This document shows, one piece after another, positions 27,583-37,307 of a stretch of DNA of 64,000 bases. The position numbers were made by a program, and so were the translations under genes. Every line of letters begins with the position of its first letter. The stretch's first letter is position 1. The notes beneath the pieces are model-generated. The model did not search any database. It saw nothing but the letters and a program-made list of their open reading frames with translations, and was not told the DNA's origin. Source of the DNA: Cohnella mopanensis (GTDB lineage Bacteria; Bacillota; Bacilli; Paenibacillales; Paenibacillaceae); assembly GCF_022352055.1 (NCBI RefSeq), contig NZ_JAKRWM010000004.1, forward strand, positions 584,697 through 648,696. Reading direction: 5' to 3'.

Positions 27583-28263
27583 CTAAGATTTGGCCGTGCG
27601 TTTGAACAGTAAATAAGAATAAGCCGCGGGAATGAGCGAACTTGTTACCGCGCAGATGAGCACGACCGCTGCGACCCAAGCAGAAGGAACGAACCACGCG
27701 CATGCGAACATCACTAGGCCAGCGGCGACCCATAGCCGGGCTCCCATGCGATGAGTGAGACGCCAGTTGTTTTCATCGAGCAACGCCCACGGCGTACGAA
27801 TCCCGATGAAGAAGTTGCTTCTGACCTGACCCATTCGATTGCCTATGACGACCCATAGGATGCCTAATCCGCCAATGATAAAGTTGTCGGTCGAGATGTG
27901 ATAACCGACTTGATCCACGATCATCATAAAGAAGACGCCATGAAGGAAGAGGCTGATCGCCCAACGTATCAGACCGTAATAGCCTTCGAAGCGGGAGTAA
28001 TTTTTTTTGCGAGGATCGATATAGCGCAAGGCCGACAATACGCCAGGCAAAGCTACGCTAAGGCCGGCATACATAAGCCAGAAGCTCCATTTGACCATCG
28101 TTCTGTCTTGCTCGCCATACACGTTATAATGCGAAGCAACCTGATCCGGTAGCCGGTCGTTAAAAGCAAAGTACAGAATCAGGAACAGAAGTACGTTAGT
28201 TCCAAGCAAAATCCAGTCTTTTCTCGACCAGGGGAATTTGCCGGTATCTTTTTCATTCGTCAT
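27583..28263 (-). CDS. sdpI: SdpI-like membrane protein
   Basis: 226 aa from ATG 28263 behind AGGAGAG. Membrane segments: first near WILLGTNVLLFLILYF, then several more; N-terminal DUF1648-like motif LPDQVASHYNVYGEQDRTM and the SdpI-family segment VRSNFFIGIRTPWALLDENNWRLTHRMGA. In B. subtilis SdpI gives immunity to the SdpC toxin and sequesters SdpR. It overlaps sdpR by 11 nt. No sdpABC toxin genes are visible in the window, so the role here may be immunity to foreign toxin or something else. Confidence 0.83.
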   Translation of the reverse strand: MTNEKDTGKFPWSRKDWILLGTNVLLFLILYFAFNDRLPDQVASHYNVYGEQDRTMVKWSFWLMYAGLSVALPGVLSALRYIDPRKKNYSRFEGYYGLIRWAISLFLHGVFFMMIVDQVGYHISTDNFIIGGLGILWVVIGNRMGQVRSNFFIGIRTPWALLDENNWRLTHRMGARLWVAAGLVMFACAWFVPSAWVAAVVLICAVTSSLIPAAYSYLLFKRTAKS

Positions 28264-28534
28264 GCGTAGACTCTCCTTTTGTTCCAATCATGCCGAGAAA
28301 CCAACCCATGGCTTCCTGCATAACGGTTAGATTAATGGAGTAAATGATGTTCTGTCCCTGACGTTCGTCTTGGACAAGCCGAGCTTGCTTTAGAATATTC
28401 AAGTGATGCGAGATGCTCGGTTTGGAAATGTTGAATTGATCCGCAATGTCTCCTGCGCTCATATCCTTTTCCTTCAGCAGTTGGAGAATTTTCCTTCGTG
28501 TCGGATCGGATAGCGCTTTGAAAGTATCATTCAT
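28253..28534 (-). CDS. sdpR: ArsR-family repressor, SdpR-like
   Basis: 93 aa, a compact winged-helix ArsR/SmtB protein. The recognition part is ISKPSISHHLNILKQARLV, preceded by LSDPTRRKILQLL. The metal-binding ELCVCDL motif of true ArsR proteins is absent, which fits the SdpR type that is controlled by its membrane partner. Start ATG 28534 has only a G-rich stretch upstream as ribosome site. First gene of an sdpR-sdpI-hydrolase unit, and it probably represses its own promoter through the paired operators at 28573-28617. Confidence 0.87.
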   Translation of the reverse strand: MNDTFKALSDPTRRKILQLLKEKDMSAGDIADQFNISKPSISHHLNILKQARLVQDERQGQNIIYSINLTVMQEAMGWFLGMIGTKGESTHDE

Positions 28535-28572
28535 AGGTAGTGCGCCCCCCGTCCGCGGGTTATCTATTTGAT

Positions 28573-28632
28573 ATTTAGATAATCATCTAAATCTTATATT
28601 TAGATGATAGGCTAAATGTTAAGCACTGTCAA
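28573..28632 (-). promoter_or_regulatory. sdpR promoter with two matching operators
   Basis: On the minus strand TTGACA (28632-28627), 17-nt spacer, TATCAT (28609-28604). Two inverted repeats of the same form, ATTTAG-N8-CTAAAT, lie at 28598-28617 (across the spacer and -10) and 28573-28592 (just downstream), 25 bp apart. This is a good candidate for the SdpR-like repressor's binding sites. Confidence 0.75.
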
Positions 28633-28641
28633 CTTGAGAGT

Positions 28642-28680
28642 AGAAAAAGGGCGGTAAGGCCTGTTGGCCTCACCGCCCTT
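28642..28680 (-). terminator. terminator of the YdjI/YdjG-like operon
   Basis: AAGGGCGG...AGGCC pairs with GGCCT...CCGCCCTT; on the minus strand it is followed by TTTTTCTA. It lies just after the stop at 28690. Confidence 0.87.
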
Positions 28681-28689
28681 ACAGCAAAT

Positions 28690-29799
28690 TCATTGCTGAA
28701 CCTGCTGCTGGATCATAATAAAGTAAGCAATTGCGCCCGCGATTCCGAGACAAGCTAGCGTGAACAGAGTAATCTTGATCGCGCTGCGAGGAACGTGGCC
28801 GGAAACGGTACCGGTCTGCCCGTTAACCATGTAGTAGTAGGGCTTGGATTTATAAGAATAATTAGCGTTCCATACCGGAAGCAATAAGTGCTTATAAGTA
28901 ATGTCGTCATAAGTGGAACGGATGTTCAAGTTGCGGATTTCATCACCGCCGATAATCCGTTTGATCTCCGTCTCGATGTGGCCGTCGGCCACGTGCCGTG
29001 CTTCTTTCCAGCCTTGTTCGCGGGAAACGGAGTACCTTTCGGAAATATATCCGCTTAAATATTCGGGACGGTAAACGTGGAGATCGTTGAGATGGAAATC
29101 CCCCAGCTTCTCCAGCAAGTTCGAATCGTAATGTCCGGAAGCCGGGATCAGTATATCATCGAAGCTGCGATCGTAATCGCCATGAGTAGAATGCCATACC
29201 GTATAGCGTTCGGTGGCGGTGTAGGTTTCCGTTTTGCCATTGACCACTCTAGTGCGGGTCACCGTACGATAATGATAAATGCCCACCTCGGCGGAATAGA
29301 CGGAATAGGTTTCCGTATCATAGGTCCAGTAAGGGATATAGATGCTGTTCAACTGCGAGCTCACATTCTGCTTCTTGAAGGCGTTAGGCAGAAACCAGCG
29401 CTTTTTCTTCCAAGCCGAGAAGGAAAGCAGCGCTTCGTCTCGCGATATTTGGAACGGAATGATGGATTCCGGTCGGATACTTCGCGAGTCGTCTTGGAGA
29501 AGCACCTTCTGGGAACCGCAGAAAACGCATTCGGATGTGGTCTGGCCCGCAGGGATCAACGTTTCCCCGCCGCAAGTTTCGCAATGGACGGCTTGCTGCT
29601 CCGTTCCCCAATCCAGTAAGCTATCCAGATCTTCGTCATCGCTGTCGAAGGGATGCTCTTTGGGTGGCTCTATGACGGTATCGATCGTTTGCTCCGCACC
29701 GCAATATTGGCATTTCAAGTTCTGGCTTTCCGTATCGAACACCATGGGTCCCGCGCAGCTTGCGCAAGGAAAACGAATGGCCGCTGTTGGGCTGTTCAT
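28690..29799 (-). CDS. zinc-ribbon membrane protein, YdjG-like
   Basis: 369 aa. Two TFIIB-type zinc ribbons at the N-terminus: CASC...CQYC (about 12-34) and CETC...CVFC (about 73-93). A soluble beta-rich middle part follows, with an acidic linker before it, and one C-terminal transmembrane helix (about 345-363, ITLFTLACLGIAGAIAYFI). The layout resembles B. subtilis YdjG, which together with YdjH recruits PspA to the membrane in the ydjFGHI locus. Ribosome site GGAGG six bases upstream. It is second in a unit 12 nt after the SPFH gene. Function here is inferred. Confidence 0.75.
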   Translation of the reverse strand: MNSPTAAIRFPCASCAGPMVFDTESQNLKCQYCGAEQTIDTVIEPPKEHPFDSDDEDLDSLLDWGTEQQAVHCETCGGETLIPAGQTTSECVFCGSQKVLLQDDSRSIRPESIIPFQISRDEALLSFSAWKKKRWFLPNAFKKQNVSSQLNSIYIPYWTYDTETYSVYSAEVGIYHYRTVTRTRVVNGKTETYTATERYTVWHSTHGDYDRSFDDILIPASGHYDSNLLEKLGDFHLNDLHVYRPEYLSGYISERYSVSREQGWKEARHVADGHIETEIKRIIGGDEIRNLNIRSTYDDITYKHLLLPVWNANYSYKSKPYYYMVNGQTGTVSGHVPRSAIKITLFTLACLGIAGAIAYFIMIQQQVQQ

Positions 29800-29811
29800 G
29801 TAAGCCTCCGT

Positions 29812-30837
29812 CTAGGTTTTGCTTCCGCATTCGGAGCAGAATTTGGCGTTCTCATTCAGTTTGCTGCCGCATTCGGAACAAAATTTCTTGCTTCCCGATG
29901 GCGGCTGGGCTGAAGGGGGTTGCGGTGCCGATTGTGGCTGAGGAGTTGGATTGGACTGGGGTTCAGCGTTACGACCTGTCATCTGGTTCATCATCTGTCC
30001 CATCATCTGTCCCATGGCCATACCGGCGCCTAGTCCGGCACCCGTGCCGGCTACTCCGCCTTCCGGTTGATTGGCAGCTTCCCGAATGGCCTCCGCCGTT
30101 TGGTATTTCATATATTGATCGAGGTTGCCCGCGATGTTCATCGAGGATTTGCGATCGATCATCTTCTCGACTTCCTCCGGAAGCGAAATATTCTCGATCG
30201 TTACGCTCGTTAAAGTTAACCCGATGGCAGAGAATTGCGGCTGTAATCGAGTGACGGCGAGAGAGCTTAACTCAACGTAAGAGCTGGATAAATCGGCTAC
30301 CGGAATTTTAGATTCTCCGATCATGTCGCTGATGCCGGATACGATGGAAGATTTAAGATATCCGGTAATGCTTGCGGTAGTCAGTTCTTGTTTCGTTCCG
30401 AATATATCTTTAAGGAAAACGACGGGATCGCTAATTCGGAAAGAGTAATTGCCGAAGCCCCGCATACGGATAATTCCGAATTCCGGATCCCGCATAATGA
30501 CCGGGTTCGTCGTTCCCCATTTCAAATCCGTGAAGTTCGTCATATTAAGGAAGTACACGTCGGACTTGAAGGGCGAATTAAAGCCGTATTTCCAAGAATT
30601 CAATGCGGTCAGCACCGGTAGATTTTGCGTGCTAAGCGTGTGGGTTCCCGGACCGAATACGTCGGCGATCTGGCCTTCGTTCACGAAGATCGCGGTTTGC
30701 GATTCGCGCACGATAAGCTTGGCACCCATCTTGATCGCATTATCGTAAGCGGGGAATCGATGCACGAGATCGCCTTTATCATCCAGCCATTCGATAACCT
30801 CGATAAATTGCCCCTTAATAAAATCAAACAATCCCAT
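29812..30837 (-). CDS. SPFH-domain protein with C-terminal zinc ribbons, YdjI-like
   Basis: 341 aa. The N-terminal and middle region (about 25-240) is an SPFH/virion-core-like domain (KMGAKLIVRESQTAIFVNEG, FGPGTHTLSTQNLPVL). A Gly/Met-rich helical segment with repeated MGQMM follows (about 265-285), then a Pro/Gln-rich linker and two CSECGSK zinc-ribbon halves at the end (CxxC at about 319-322 and 333-336). B. subtilis YdjI has this architecture. AAGGAGAG precedes ATG 30837. First gene of the pair; neither pspA nor ydjH lies next to it. Confidence 0.78.
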   Translation of the reverse strand: MGLFDFIKGQFIEVIEWLDDKGDLVHRFPAYDNAIKMGAKLIVRESQTAIFVNEGQIADVFGPGTHTLSTQNLPVLTALNSWKYGFNSPFKSDVYFLNMTNFTDLKWGTTNPVIMRDPEFGIIRMRGFGNYSFRISDPVVFLKDIFGTKQELTTASITGYLKSSIVSGISDMIGESKIPVADLSSSYVELSSLAVTRLQPQFSAIGLTLTSVTIENISLPEEVEKMIDRKSSMNIAGNLDQYMKYQTAEAIREAANQPEGGVAGTGAGLGAGMAMGQMMGQMMNQMTGRNAEPQSNPTPQPQSAPQPPSAQPPSGSKKFCSECGSKLNENAKFCSECGSKT

Positions 30838-30944
30838 GTGCTGCTCTCCTTCTGCTGCCGCCTAAGTAAGGGGAAGCCCTTTTCCATATCATATCAGAAA
30901 ATAAGTTATTCCTCTCGCATAATGGATTTCCGAGCGATGAATTT

Positions 30945-30992
30945 TTGACGGGCAAACCGGAAAAAGCTATACTGTATGGGAACACACATTCT
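30945..30992 (+). promoter_or_regulatory. uvrB promoter with LexA (SOS) box
   Basis: TTGACG (30945-30950), 17-nt spacer, TATACT (30968-30973). Four bases later is GGGAACACACATTCT (30978-30992), which fits most of the Gram-positive LexA/DinR consensus (GAAC-N4-nTTC). The identical 15-mer stands at the same distance from the -10 of uvrA. Confidence 0.85.
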
Positions 30993-31013
30993 GTTATCGA
31001 GGGGATACCGGAG

Positions 31014-33014
31014 ATGGAAGTATCGGAAGTGGAACATAGGCCTTTTAAGCTGGTGTCTGATTTCTCGCCTTCCGGCGACCAACCGGAGGCCATTCGGCAG
31101 CTTGCGGAAGGAATTGCGGCAGGGAAGAGGCATCAGACCTTGCTAGGGGCGACGGGAACGGGAAAGACGTATACGATTGCCCAGACGATCGCGAGAGTCA
31201 ACAAACCGACACTCATTATTGCGCACAACAAGACGCTGGCGATGCAGCTATGCAGCGAATTCAAGGAGTTTTTTCCCGAGAACGCTGTAGAGTACTTCGT
31301 CAGTTACTATGACTATTACCAACCGGAAGCTTATATCCCGTCCACGGATACTTATATCGAGAAGGATTCCAGCATCAACGACGAGATCGATAAGATGCGG
31401 CACTCCTCCACGGCTTCGTTATTCGAGAGAAGAGACGTCATTATCGTAGCCAGCGTATCCTGCATCTATGGTCTCGGTTCGCCGGAGGAGTATCGTGATT
31501 TGCGGCTGAGCTTACGGGTCGGGATGGAGAAATCGAGAAACGCCATTCTTCACAAATTAATCGATATACAATACGAGCGCAACGACTTGAACTTCGTGCG
31601 CGGAACGTTCCGCGTACGCGGGGACGTGATCGAGATTTTCCCGGTTTCCCGGGGAGATTCGGCGATTCGCGTGGAGATGTTCGGGGACGAGATCGAACGG
31701 ATTACGGAAATCGACGTTCTAACGGGCGAGATCACCGGGCAACGGGATCATGTCGTCATTTTCCCAGGCTCTCACTTCGTGACGGGCGAAGAGAAAATGA
31801 AGCGGGCTCTCGTCAACATCGAACGGGAACTGGAAGAGAGGCTGGAAGAGCTTCGCGAAGCGGGGAAGCTTCTTGAGGCGCAACGGTTAGAACAACGTAC
31901 CCGATACGATCTGGAAATGATGTCCGAGATGGGCTTCTGTTCCGGCATCGAGAATTATTCGGGTCCGATGACGTTCCGCGAACGCGGAGCGACTCCGTAT
32001 ACGTTAATGGATTTCTTTCCCGATGATTATATGATCGTAATAGATGAATCTCATGTTACGCTCCCTCAAGTGCGGGCGATGTACAATGGTGACCAAGCAC
32101 GCAAATCCGTGCTCGTCGACCACGGCTTCCGGTTGCCTTCCGCGAAGGATAACCGACCGCTTAAGTTCGAGGAGTTCGAGGAGAAAGCAAAACAGCTCGT
32201 CTTCGTATCCGCGACGCCGGGACCTTATGAATTGGAGCACTGCCCAACGGTAGTCGAGCAAATTATTCGACCGACCGGATTGGTGGATCCGATTATCGAG
32301 CTTCGCCCGACTAAGGGGCAGATAGACGACCTGCTCGGCGAGATCCGCGACCGAATCGCCAAGGACGAAAGGGTGCTCGTGACCACTTTAACGAAAAAAA
32401 TGTCCGAAGACTTAACCGACTACATGAAGGAAGTCGGCATTAAAGTACGATACCTTCATTCGGACATCAAGACATTGGAACGGATGGCCATATTGCGGGA
32501 TCTGCGCCTAGGGGTGTTCGACGTGCTCATAGGGATCAATCTGCTTAGGGAAGGCCTTGATTTACCGGAGGTATCGTTGGTCGCTATTTTGGATGCGGAT
32601 AAGGAAGGCTTCCTTCGTTCGGAACGTTCGCTCATTCAGACGATCGGCCGGGCTGCGCGGAATGCGGGAGGCCGAGTTATCATGTACGGCGACAAAATGA
32701 CGGATTCGATGACGAAAGCCATTGGCGAGACCGAACGTCGTCGGGCCATTCAGACGGCTTACAATGAGCAACACGGCATTACGCCGCAGACGATCGTGAA
32801 GAAGGTTCGGGACCTTATAGAGGCGACGAGAGCGGTGGAGACGAAGAACAATTATTTGGCAGGGGCCGAAGATCTCAGCAAGCTTTCGAAGAAGGAACGC
32901 GCGTCGATGGTCGAGCGACTGGAGTTCGAGATGAAGGAAGCGGCGAAGAGCTTGCAGTTCGAGCGGGCCGCGGAGCTCCGCGATGCGCTGCTGGAGTTGA
33001 AGGCAAGCCTGTGA
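31014..33014 (+). CDS. uvrB: excinuclease ABC subunit B
   Basis: 666 aa from ATG 31014, preceded by GAGGGG (30999-31004). An in-frame start at 30945 is rejected because it lies in the promoter -35. UvrB is the damage-verifying helicase-like subunit of nucleotide excision repair. Seen: P-loop GATGTGKT (about 45-52), the beta-hairpin region [12 protein letters not shown], helicase motifs DESH and [13 protein letters not shown], the RIGRAAR-type motif (QTIGRAARN) and the C-terminal UVR/UvrC-binding motif (about 625-660). SOS control is predicted from the box upstream. Followed by a terminator, not directly by uvrA. Confidence 0.98.
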   Translation: MEVSEVEHRPFKLVSDFSPSGDQPEAIRQLAEGIAAGKRHQTLLGATGTGKTYTIAQTIARVNKPTLIIAHNKTLAMQLCSEFKEFFPENAVEYFVSYYDYYQPEAYIPSTDTYIEKDSSINDEIDKMRHSSTASLFERRDVIIVASVSCIYGLGSPEEYRDLRLSLRVGMEKSRNAILHKLIDIQYERNDLNFVRGTFRVRGDVIEIFPVSRGDSAIRVEMFGDEIERITEIDVLTGEITGQRDHVVIFPGSHFVTGEEKMKRALVNIERELEERLEELREAGKLLEAQRLEQRTRYDLEMMSEMGFCSGIENYSGPMTFRERGATPYTLMDFFPDDYMIVIDESHVTLPQVRAMYNGDQARKSVLVDHGFRLPSAKDNRPLKFEEFEEKAKQLVFVSATPGPYELEHCPTVVEQIIRPTGLVDPIIELRPTKGQIDDLLGEIRDRIAKDERVLVTTLTKKMSEDLTDYMKEVGIKVRYLHSDIKTLERMAILRDLRLGVFDVLIGINLLREGLDLPEVSLVAILDADKEGFLRSERSLIQTIGRAARNAGGRVIMYGDKMTDSMTKAIGETERRRAIQTAYNEQHGITPQTIVKKVRDLIEATRAVETKNNYLAGAEDLSKLSKKERASMVERLEFEMKEAAKSLQFERAAELRDALLELKASL

Positions 33015-33030
33015 CGCAAGGTTCGGCAAG

Positions 33031-33064
33031 AAAAACGGGGTGTTTCATTCGCTCCGTTTTTTTT
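33031..33064 (+). terminator. terminator of uvrB
   Basis: AAAAACGGGG (33031-33040) pairs with CTCCGTTTT (33052-33060), followed by a run of Ts. The rest of 33065-33262 is AT-rich; no lysine riboswitch was recognised there. Confidence 0.82.
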
Positions 33065-33262
33065 GCGCGCAACTGGCGAAAAAGTACAAAAAGATGATCA
33101 ATAAATTTGTAATTTTTTCACAAAATGTGCTTTTGCGGGCTTCTCGATTGATGTAGAATAATTAGGGTGTCGAAATGTCGGGAATTATAAAGTATGGACG
33201 GCTATCGGTGGCACTTATTATGAGGGCGATCATTCCGCATATTATCTAGGAGGAATATACAA

Positions 33263-34246
33263 GTGAGCAAAACGATTACAGTAGGTATAGTTGGTTATGG
33301 TAATTTAGGACGGGGCGTTGAGCATGCCATTCGCCAAAATCCGGACATGAAGCTTGAAGCGATCTTCACGCGCCGCGATCCGGGAGCGATCGAAGCGGGA
33401 ACGCCGATGGTATCCATTTCGAATATCGAGCAATACAAAGGTAAAATCGATGTGCTGATTTTGTGCGGCGGTTCGGCTAAAGACTTGCCGGAGCAAGGTC
33501 CTGCATTAGCGAAACACTTTAATACCGTTGATAGCTTCGATACGCATGCGCTTATACCGGAATATTTCAACAAAGTGGATGACGCGGCGCAATCGGCTGG
33601 CCATGTTAGCGTGATTTCGACGGGTTGGGATCCAGGATTGTTCTCCTTGAACCGTTTGCTGGCGGAAGCCGTACTTCCGGAAGGCAAAGAATACACGTTC
33701 TGGGGCAAAGGCGTCAGCCAAGGCCACTCCGATGCTATTCGTCGCGTAGAGGGCGTAAGCAACGGGATTCAGTACACGATTCCGCATGAAGCAGCCGTTG
33801 AACGCGTTCGTAGCGGCAGCAACCCTGTATTAACGACTCGCGAGAAACATCTACGGGAATGCTACGTCGTATTGAAAGACGGCGCGGATGCCGATGCGGT
33901 CGCGAACGAAATCAAGAACATGCCGAACTATTTCGCGGATTACGAGACCGTCGTACACTTCGTATCCGAGGAAGTTCTTCGGGCGGAGCATTCCAAGATG
34001 CCGCATGGCGGAAACGTTATTCGCAGCGGACAAACCGGACAAGATAACGGCAACACGCAGTTGATCGAATTCAGCCTGAAGCTGGATAGCAATCCGGAAT
34101 TTACGGCGAGCGTGCTTGTTGCTTATGCCCGTGCGGCGTACCGTTTGGCTCAATCGGGCCAGAAGGGCGCGAAAACCGTATTCGACGTACCGTACGGTTT
34201 GTTGTCCCCTAAATCGGCGGAGCAGCTCCGCAAAGAATTGCTGTAA
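33263..34246 (+). CDS. ddh: meso-diaminopimelate D-dehydrogenase
   Basis: 327 aa from GTG 33263 with TAGGAGGAA upstream. Catalyses NADPH-dependent reductive amination of tetrahydrodipicolinate to meso-DAP in one step, bypassing the acetylase/succinylase route to lysine and peptidoglycan. Family marks: Rossmann GIVGYGNLGRGVE, LCGGSAKDLPEQGP, DSFDTHALIPEYF, ISTGWDPGLFSLNR and the substrate loop GVSQGHSDAIRRVEGV. Length and motifs agree with the Corynebacterium/thermophile Ddh type. It sits alone between uvrB and uvrA, which are neighbours in B. subtilis, so it was probably inserted there. Confidence 0.94.
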   Translation: MSKTITVGIVGYGNLGRGVEHAIRQNPDMKLEAIFTRRDPGAIEAGTPMVSISNIEQYKGKIDVLILCGGSAKDLPEQGPALAKHFNTVDSFDTHALIPEYFNKVDDAAQSAGHVSVISTGWDPGLFSLNRLLAEAVLPEGKEYTFWGKGVSQGHSDAIRRVEGVSNGIQYTIPHEAAVERVRSGSNPVLTTREKHLRECYVVLKDGADADAVANEIKNMPNYFADYETVVHFVSEEVLRAEHSKMPHGGNVIRSGQTGQDNGNTQLIEFSLKLDSNPEFTASVLVAYARAAYRLAQSGQKGAKTVFDVPYGLLSPKSAEQLRKELL

Positions 34247-34283
34247 TCGTAATTTAGGCGATCTCCTTTAATTTACAAATCAT

Positions 34284-34331
34284 TTGCATGACCAGCCGCA
34301 CTTCTGTATAATGAACGGGAACACACATTCT
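34284..34331 (+). promoter_or_regulatory. uvrA promoter with LexA (SOS) box
   Basis: TTGCAT (34284-34289), 17-nt spacer, perfect TATAAT (34307-34312), then after four bases GGGAACACACATTCT (34317-34331), identical to the uvrB box. So uvrA can be induced on its own although ddh separates it from uvrB. Confidence 0.88.
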
Positions 34332-34368
34332 TATTTTGTGTGCGACTGCGGCTGGCATGAATGTTAGG

Positions 34369-34398
34369 GCCCCCGCGTTGTCGCGAAAGGGGCTTTTT
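34369..34398 (+). promoter_or_regulatory. terminator-like hairpin over the uvrA ribosome site
   Basis: GCCCC-CGCG (34369-34377), TTGT loop, CGCG (34382-34385), AAA bulge, GGGGC (34389-34393), then TTTTT. The 3' arm contains the AAAGGGG Shine-Dalgarno. It could end transcription early or hide the ribosome site. Confidence 0.6.
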
Positions 34399-34402
34399 CG
34401 TT

Positions 34403-37261
34403 TTGGCTAACGAGAAAATCGTAATCAAGGGCGCTCGCGCCCATAATTTGAAAAATATCGACGTCACGATTCCGCGTGACAAATTCGTTGTTCTAACCGG
34501 GCTATCGGGATCGGGCAAATCTTCGCTTGCTTTTGATACCATCTATGCAGAAGGCCAACGTCGCTACGTGGAATCTTTGTCCGCTTACGCGCGCCAATTT
34601 CTTGGCCAGATGGACAAACCCGACGTGGATTCGATCGATGGGCTTTCGCCGGCGATTTCGATCGATCAGAAGACGACGAGTCGTAATCCGCGTTCGACAG
34701 TAGGTACCGTTACGGAAATCTATGATTATTTGCGCTTGATGTTTGCCCGCGTCGGACGTCCTCATTGTCCCGATCATGGGCTCGAGATTACTTCCCAGAC
34801 AGTAGAGCAGATGGTCGATCGGATCATGGAGTATCCGGAACGAACCCGTCTGCAAATTCTCGCTCCGGTCGTCTCCGGCCGCAAAGGCGAACACTCTAAG
34901 CTACTTGCGGATATTCAGAAGCAAGGATTCGTGCGCGTTCGCGTGAACGGCGAAATCCGAGACCTCTCCGAAAGTATCGAGCTGGAGAAGAACAAGAAGC
35001 ATTCGATCGAAGTCGTCGTGGACCGTATCGTCGTGAAGGAAGACGTGGCTTCCCGGCTTGCCGACTCCTTGGAGACGGGCCTGAAGCTTTCGGGAGGCCA
35101 GATTCTTGTCGATATCATCGACAAAGAAGAGATTATGTTCAACTCGAATCTCGCTTGTCCGGAGTGCGGTTTCTCCATAGATGAGCTTGCCCCGCGCATG
35201 TTCTCGTTTAACTCGCCTTACGGCGCTTGTCCGGAATGCGACGGACTCGGCGTGAAGATGGTGATCGATCCCGATTTGCTCATTCCCGATCGTTCTAAGA
35301 GCATAGAAGATGGCGCGTTCGAAGCTTGGGCAGGCAGTACGTCCAACTACTATCCACAATTTCTTGCGGCCGTGTGTGCCCACTTCGGCATTCCGACCGA
35401 CGTTCCGGTCGACCAATTATCCGACAAGCATATGCAAGTCATCTTATATGGTACCGGTGGCGAGAAGATTCGCTTCCGCTACGAGAACGAATTCGGCCAC
35501 ACGCGCGACGCTCAGGTACCGTTCGAAGGTGTCGTTCATAATCTGGAGCGCCGTTACCGGGAAACCGGCTCCGAAGGCATTCGCGAGTTCATCGAAGTCT
35601 ATATGGGGGCTAAGCCTTGCGCCAAATGCCGTGGACAACGCCTGAAGAAGGAGTCTTTGGCGGTTACGATTGGCAAGGAGAACATCGCCTATGTGACTTC
35701 GTTGTCGATCGGCGATGCCCAGAGATTTTTCTCCTCGTTGGAGCTTAACGAGAAGGAACGCACAATTGCGAGCCTGATCTTGAAGGAAATCAACAATCGA
35801 CTCGGATTCCTCGTTAACGTGGGTTTGGAGTATTTGACCTTATCCCGCGCCGCGGGTACGCTCTCGGGCGGAGAGGCGCAACGGATCAGGCTCGCCACGC
35901 AGATTGGCTCTAGTCTGATGGGCGTTCTGTATATCTTGGATGAACCTAGCATAGGCCTCCATCAACGGGACAACGATCGGTTAATTCAGACGTTGAACCA
36001 CATGCGCGATTTAGGAAACACGCTTATCGTCGTCGAGCATGACGAAGATACGATGATGGCGGCGGACTGGATCATCGATATCGGACCAGGTGCCGGTATT
36101 CATGGAGGCCAGGTCATCTCGGAAGGAACCCCGCAGCAAGTGATGGCGGACGAGAAGTCGTTAACCGGCGCCTATTTAAGCGGGCGCAAGTTTATCCCGG
36201 TTCCTCAGGAGCGACGCAAGCCGAACGGCAACTGGATCGAGATCAAAGGCGCCAAGGAAAACAACCTCAAAAACTTGAACGCAAAGTTTCCGTTAGGCGT
36301 GTTTACCGCCGTTACCGGCGTTTCGGGGTCGGGCAAATCTACGCTCGTTAACGAAATTCTGTATAAGACGCTTGCTCGGGATCTTAATAGAGCGAAGACT
36401 CGTCCTGGCGCTTATAAGGAAATAAACGGGCTGGAGCACCTGGAGAAAGTTATCGATATCGATCAATCGCCGATCGGACGAACGCCGCGTTCTAACCCGG
36501 CTACGTACACGGGAGTGTTCGACGATATCCGCGATGTGTATGCGATCACGAACGAATCCAAGGTTCGCGGTTATAAGAAGGGTCGCTTCAGCTTTAACGT
36601 CAAAGGCGGACGTTGCGAAGCTTGCAAGGGCGACGGAATTATTAAGATCGAGATGCATTTCTTGCCGGACGTATACGTACCTTGCGAGATTTGCAAAGGG
36701 AAACGCTACAACCGAGAAACTTTGGAAGTGAAATATAAAGGGAAAAGTATCGCCGAAGTGTTAGAGATGACGATCGAGGATGCAACCGAATTCTTCGTCA
36801 ACATCCCGCGAATTCACCGGAAGATGCAGACGCTCATGGATGTCGGTCTCGGCTATATGAACCTGGGGCAACCGGCGACAACGCTCTCCGGCGGGGAAGC
36901 CCAGCGGGTGAAGTTAGCAGCGGAACTGTATCGTCGCAGCACGGGTAAGATGCTCTACATTCTTGACGAGCCGACGACAGGTCTTCATGTCGATGACATC
37001 GATCGTCTACTGCAAGTGCTGCATCGTCTTGTTGACTCGGGGGAAAGCGTACTTGTCATCGAGCACAATCTGGATGTCATTAAGACGGCGGATTACTTGG
37101 TGGACTTGGGCCCCGAGGGAGGAAGCGGCGGCGGGACGATCGTCGCTACCGGTACGCCGGAGGAAGTATCCAAGGTCAAGAACTCGTATACGGGCAAGTA
37201 TTTAGGTCCTGTATTGGAGAGAGACCGGGCACGGACGGAAGCCGCGCTAGCGAAAGCTTAA
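34403..37261 (+). CDS. uvrA: excinuclease ABC subunit A
   Basis: 952 aa using the TTG start at 34403, 10 nt after GAAAGGGG (34385-34392). This gives the N-terminus [19 protein letters not shown], as in other UvrA proteins; the ATG at 34361 has no ribosome site. Damage-sensing ABC-type ATPase dimer of nucleotide excision repair. Two nucleotide-binding halves: Walker A GLSGSGKS (33-40) and GVSGSGKS in the second half, two LSGGEAQR signatures, and zinc fingers CPECGF...CPECDG and CEACKGDG...CEICKG. Strong SOS promoter upstream; ends at a long bidirectional terminator. Confidence 0.98.
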   Translation: MANEKIVIKGARAHNLKNIDVTIPRDKFVVLTGLSGSGKSSLAFDTIYAEGQRRYVESLSAYARQFLGQMDKPDVDSIDGLSPAISIDQKTTSRNPRSTVGTVTEIYDYLRLMFARVGRPHCPDHGLEITSQTVEQMVDRIMEYPERTRLQILAPVVSGRKGEHSKLLADIQKQGFVRVRVNGEIRDLSESIELEKNKKHSIEVVVDRIVVKEDVASRLADSLETGLKLSGGQILVDIIDKEEIMFNSNLACPECGFSIDELAPRMFSFNSPYGACPECDGLGVKMVIDPDLLIPDRSKSIEDGAFEAWAGSTSNYYPQFLAAVCAHFGIPTDVPVDQLSDKHMQVILYGTGGEKIRFRYENEFGHTRDAQVPFEGVVHNLERRYRETGSEGIREFIEVYMGAKPCAKCRGQRLKKESLAVTIGKENIAYVTSLSIGDAQRFFSSLELNEKERTIASLILKEINNRLGFLVNVGLEYLTLSRAAGTLSGGEAQRIRLATQIGSSLMGVLYILDEPSIGLHQRDNDRLIQTLNHMRDLGNTLIVVEHDEDTMMAADWIIDIGPGAGIHGGQVISEGTPQQVMADEKSLTGAYLSGRKFIPVPQERRKPNGNWIEIKGAKENNLKNLNAKFPLGVFTAVTGVSGSGKSTLVNEILYKTLARDLNRAKTRPGAYKEINGLEHLEKVIDIDQSPIGRTPRSNPATYTGVFDDIRDVYAITNESKVRGYKKGRFSFNVKGGRCEACKGDGIIKIEMHFLPDVYVPCEICKGKRYNRETLEVKYKGKSIAEVLEMTIEDATEFFVNIPRIHRKMQTLMDVGLGYMNLGQPATTLSGGEAQRVKLAAELYRRSTGKMLYILDEPTTGLHVDDIDRLLQVLHRLVDSGESVLVIEHNLDVIKTADYLVDLGPEGGSGGGTIVATGTPEEVSKVKNSYTGKYLGPVLERDRARTEAALAKA

Positions 37262-37264
37262 ATA

Positions 37265-37304
37265 AAAGGAGGATCGGGTGAGATCAATCACCCGATCCTC
37301 CTTT
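37265..37304. terminator. bidirectional terminator between uvrA and ilvN
   Basis: A 17-bp perfect stem (37265-37281 with 37288-37304) and a 6-nt GATCAA loop, with A-rich and T-rich flanks on both sides, serves the convergent uvrA and ilvN genes. Confidence 0.92.
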
Positions 37305-37307
37305 GCT

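Noticed and set aside
30945..31013. Longer uvrB start
   Set aside because: The in-frame TTG at 30945 is the -35 box; the ribosome site and family N-terminus support 31014.
33065..33262. Lysine riboswitch before ddh
   Set aside because: Length is too short after the uvrB terminator and none of the lysine-element conserved words were found.
34361..34402. ATG start for uvrA at 34361
   Set aside because: No ribosome site; adds residues absent from UvrA N-termini. TTG 34403 has AAAGGGG at proper distance.
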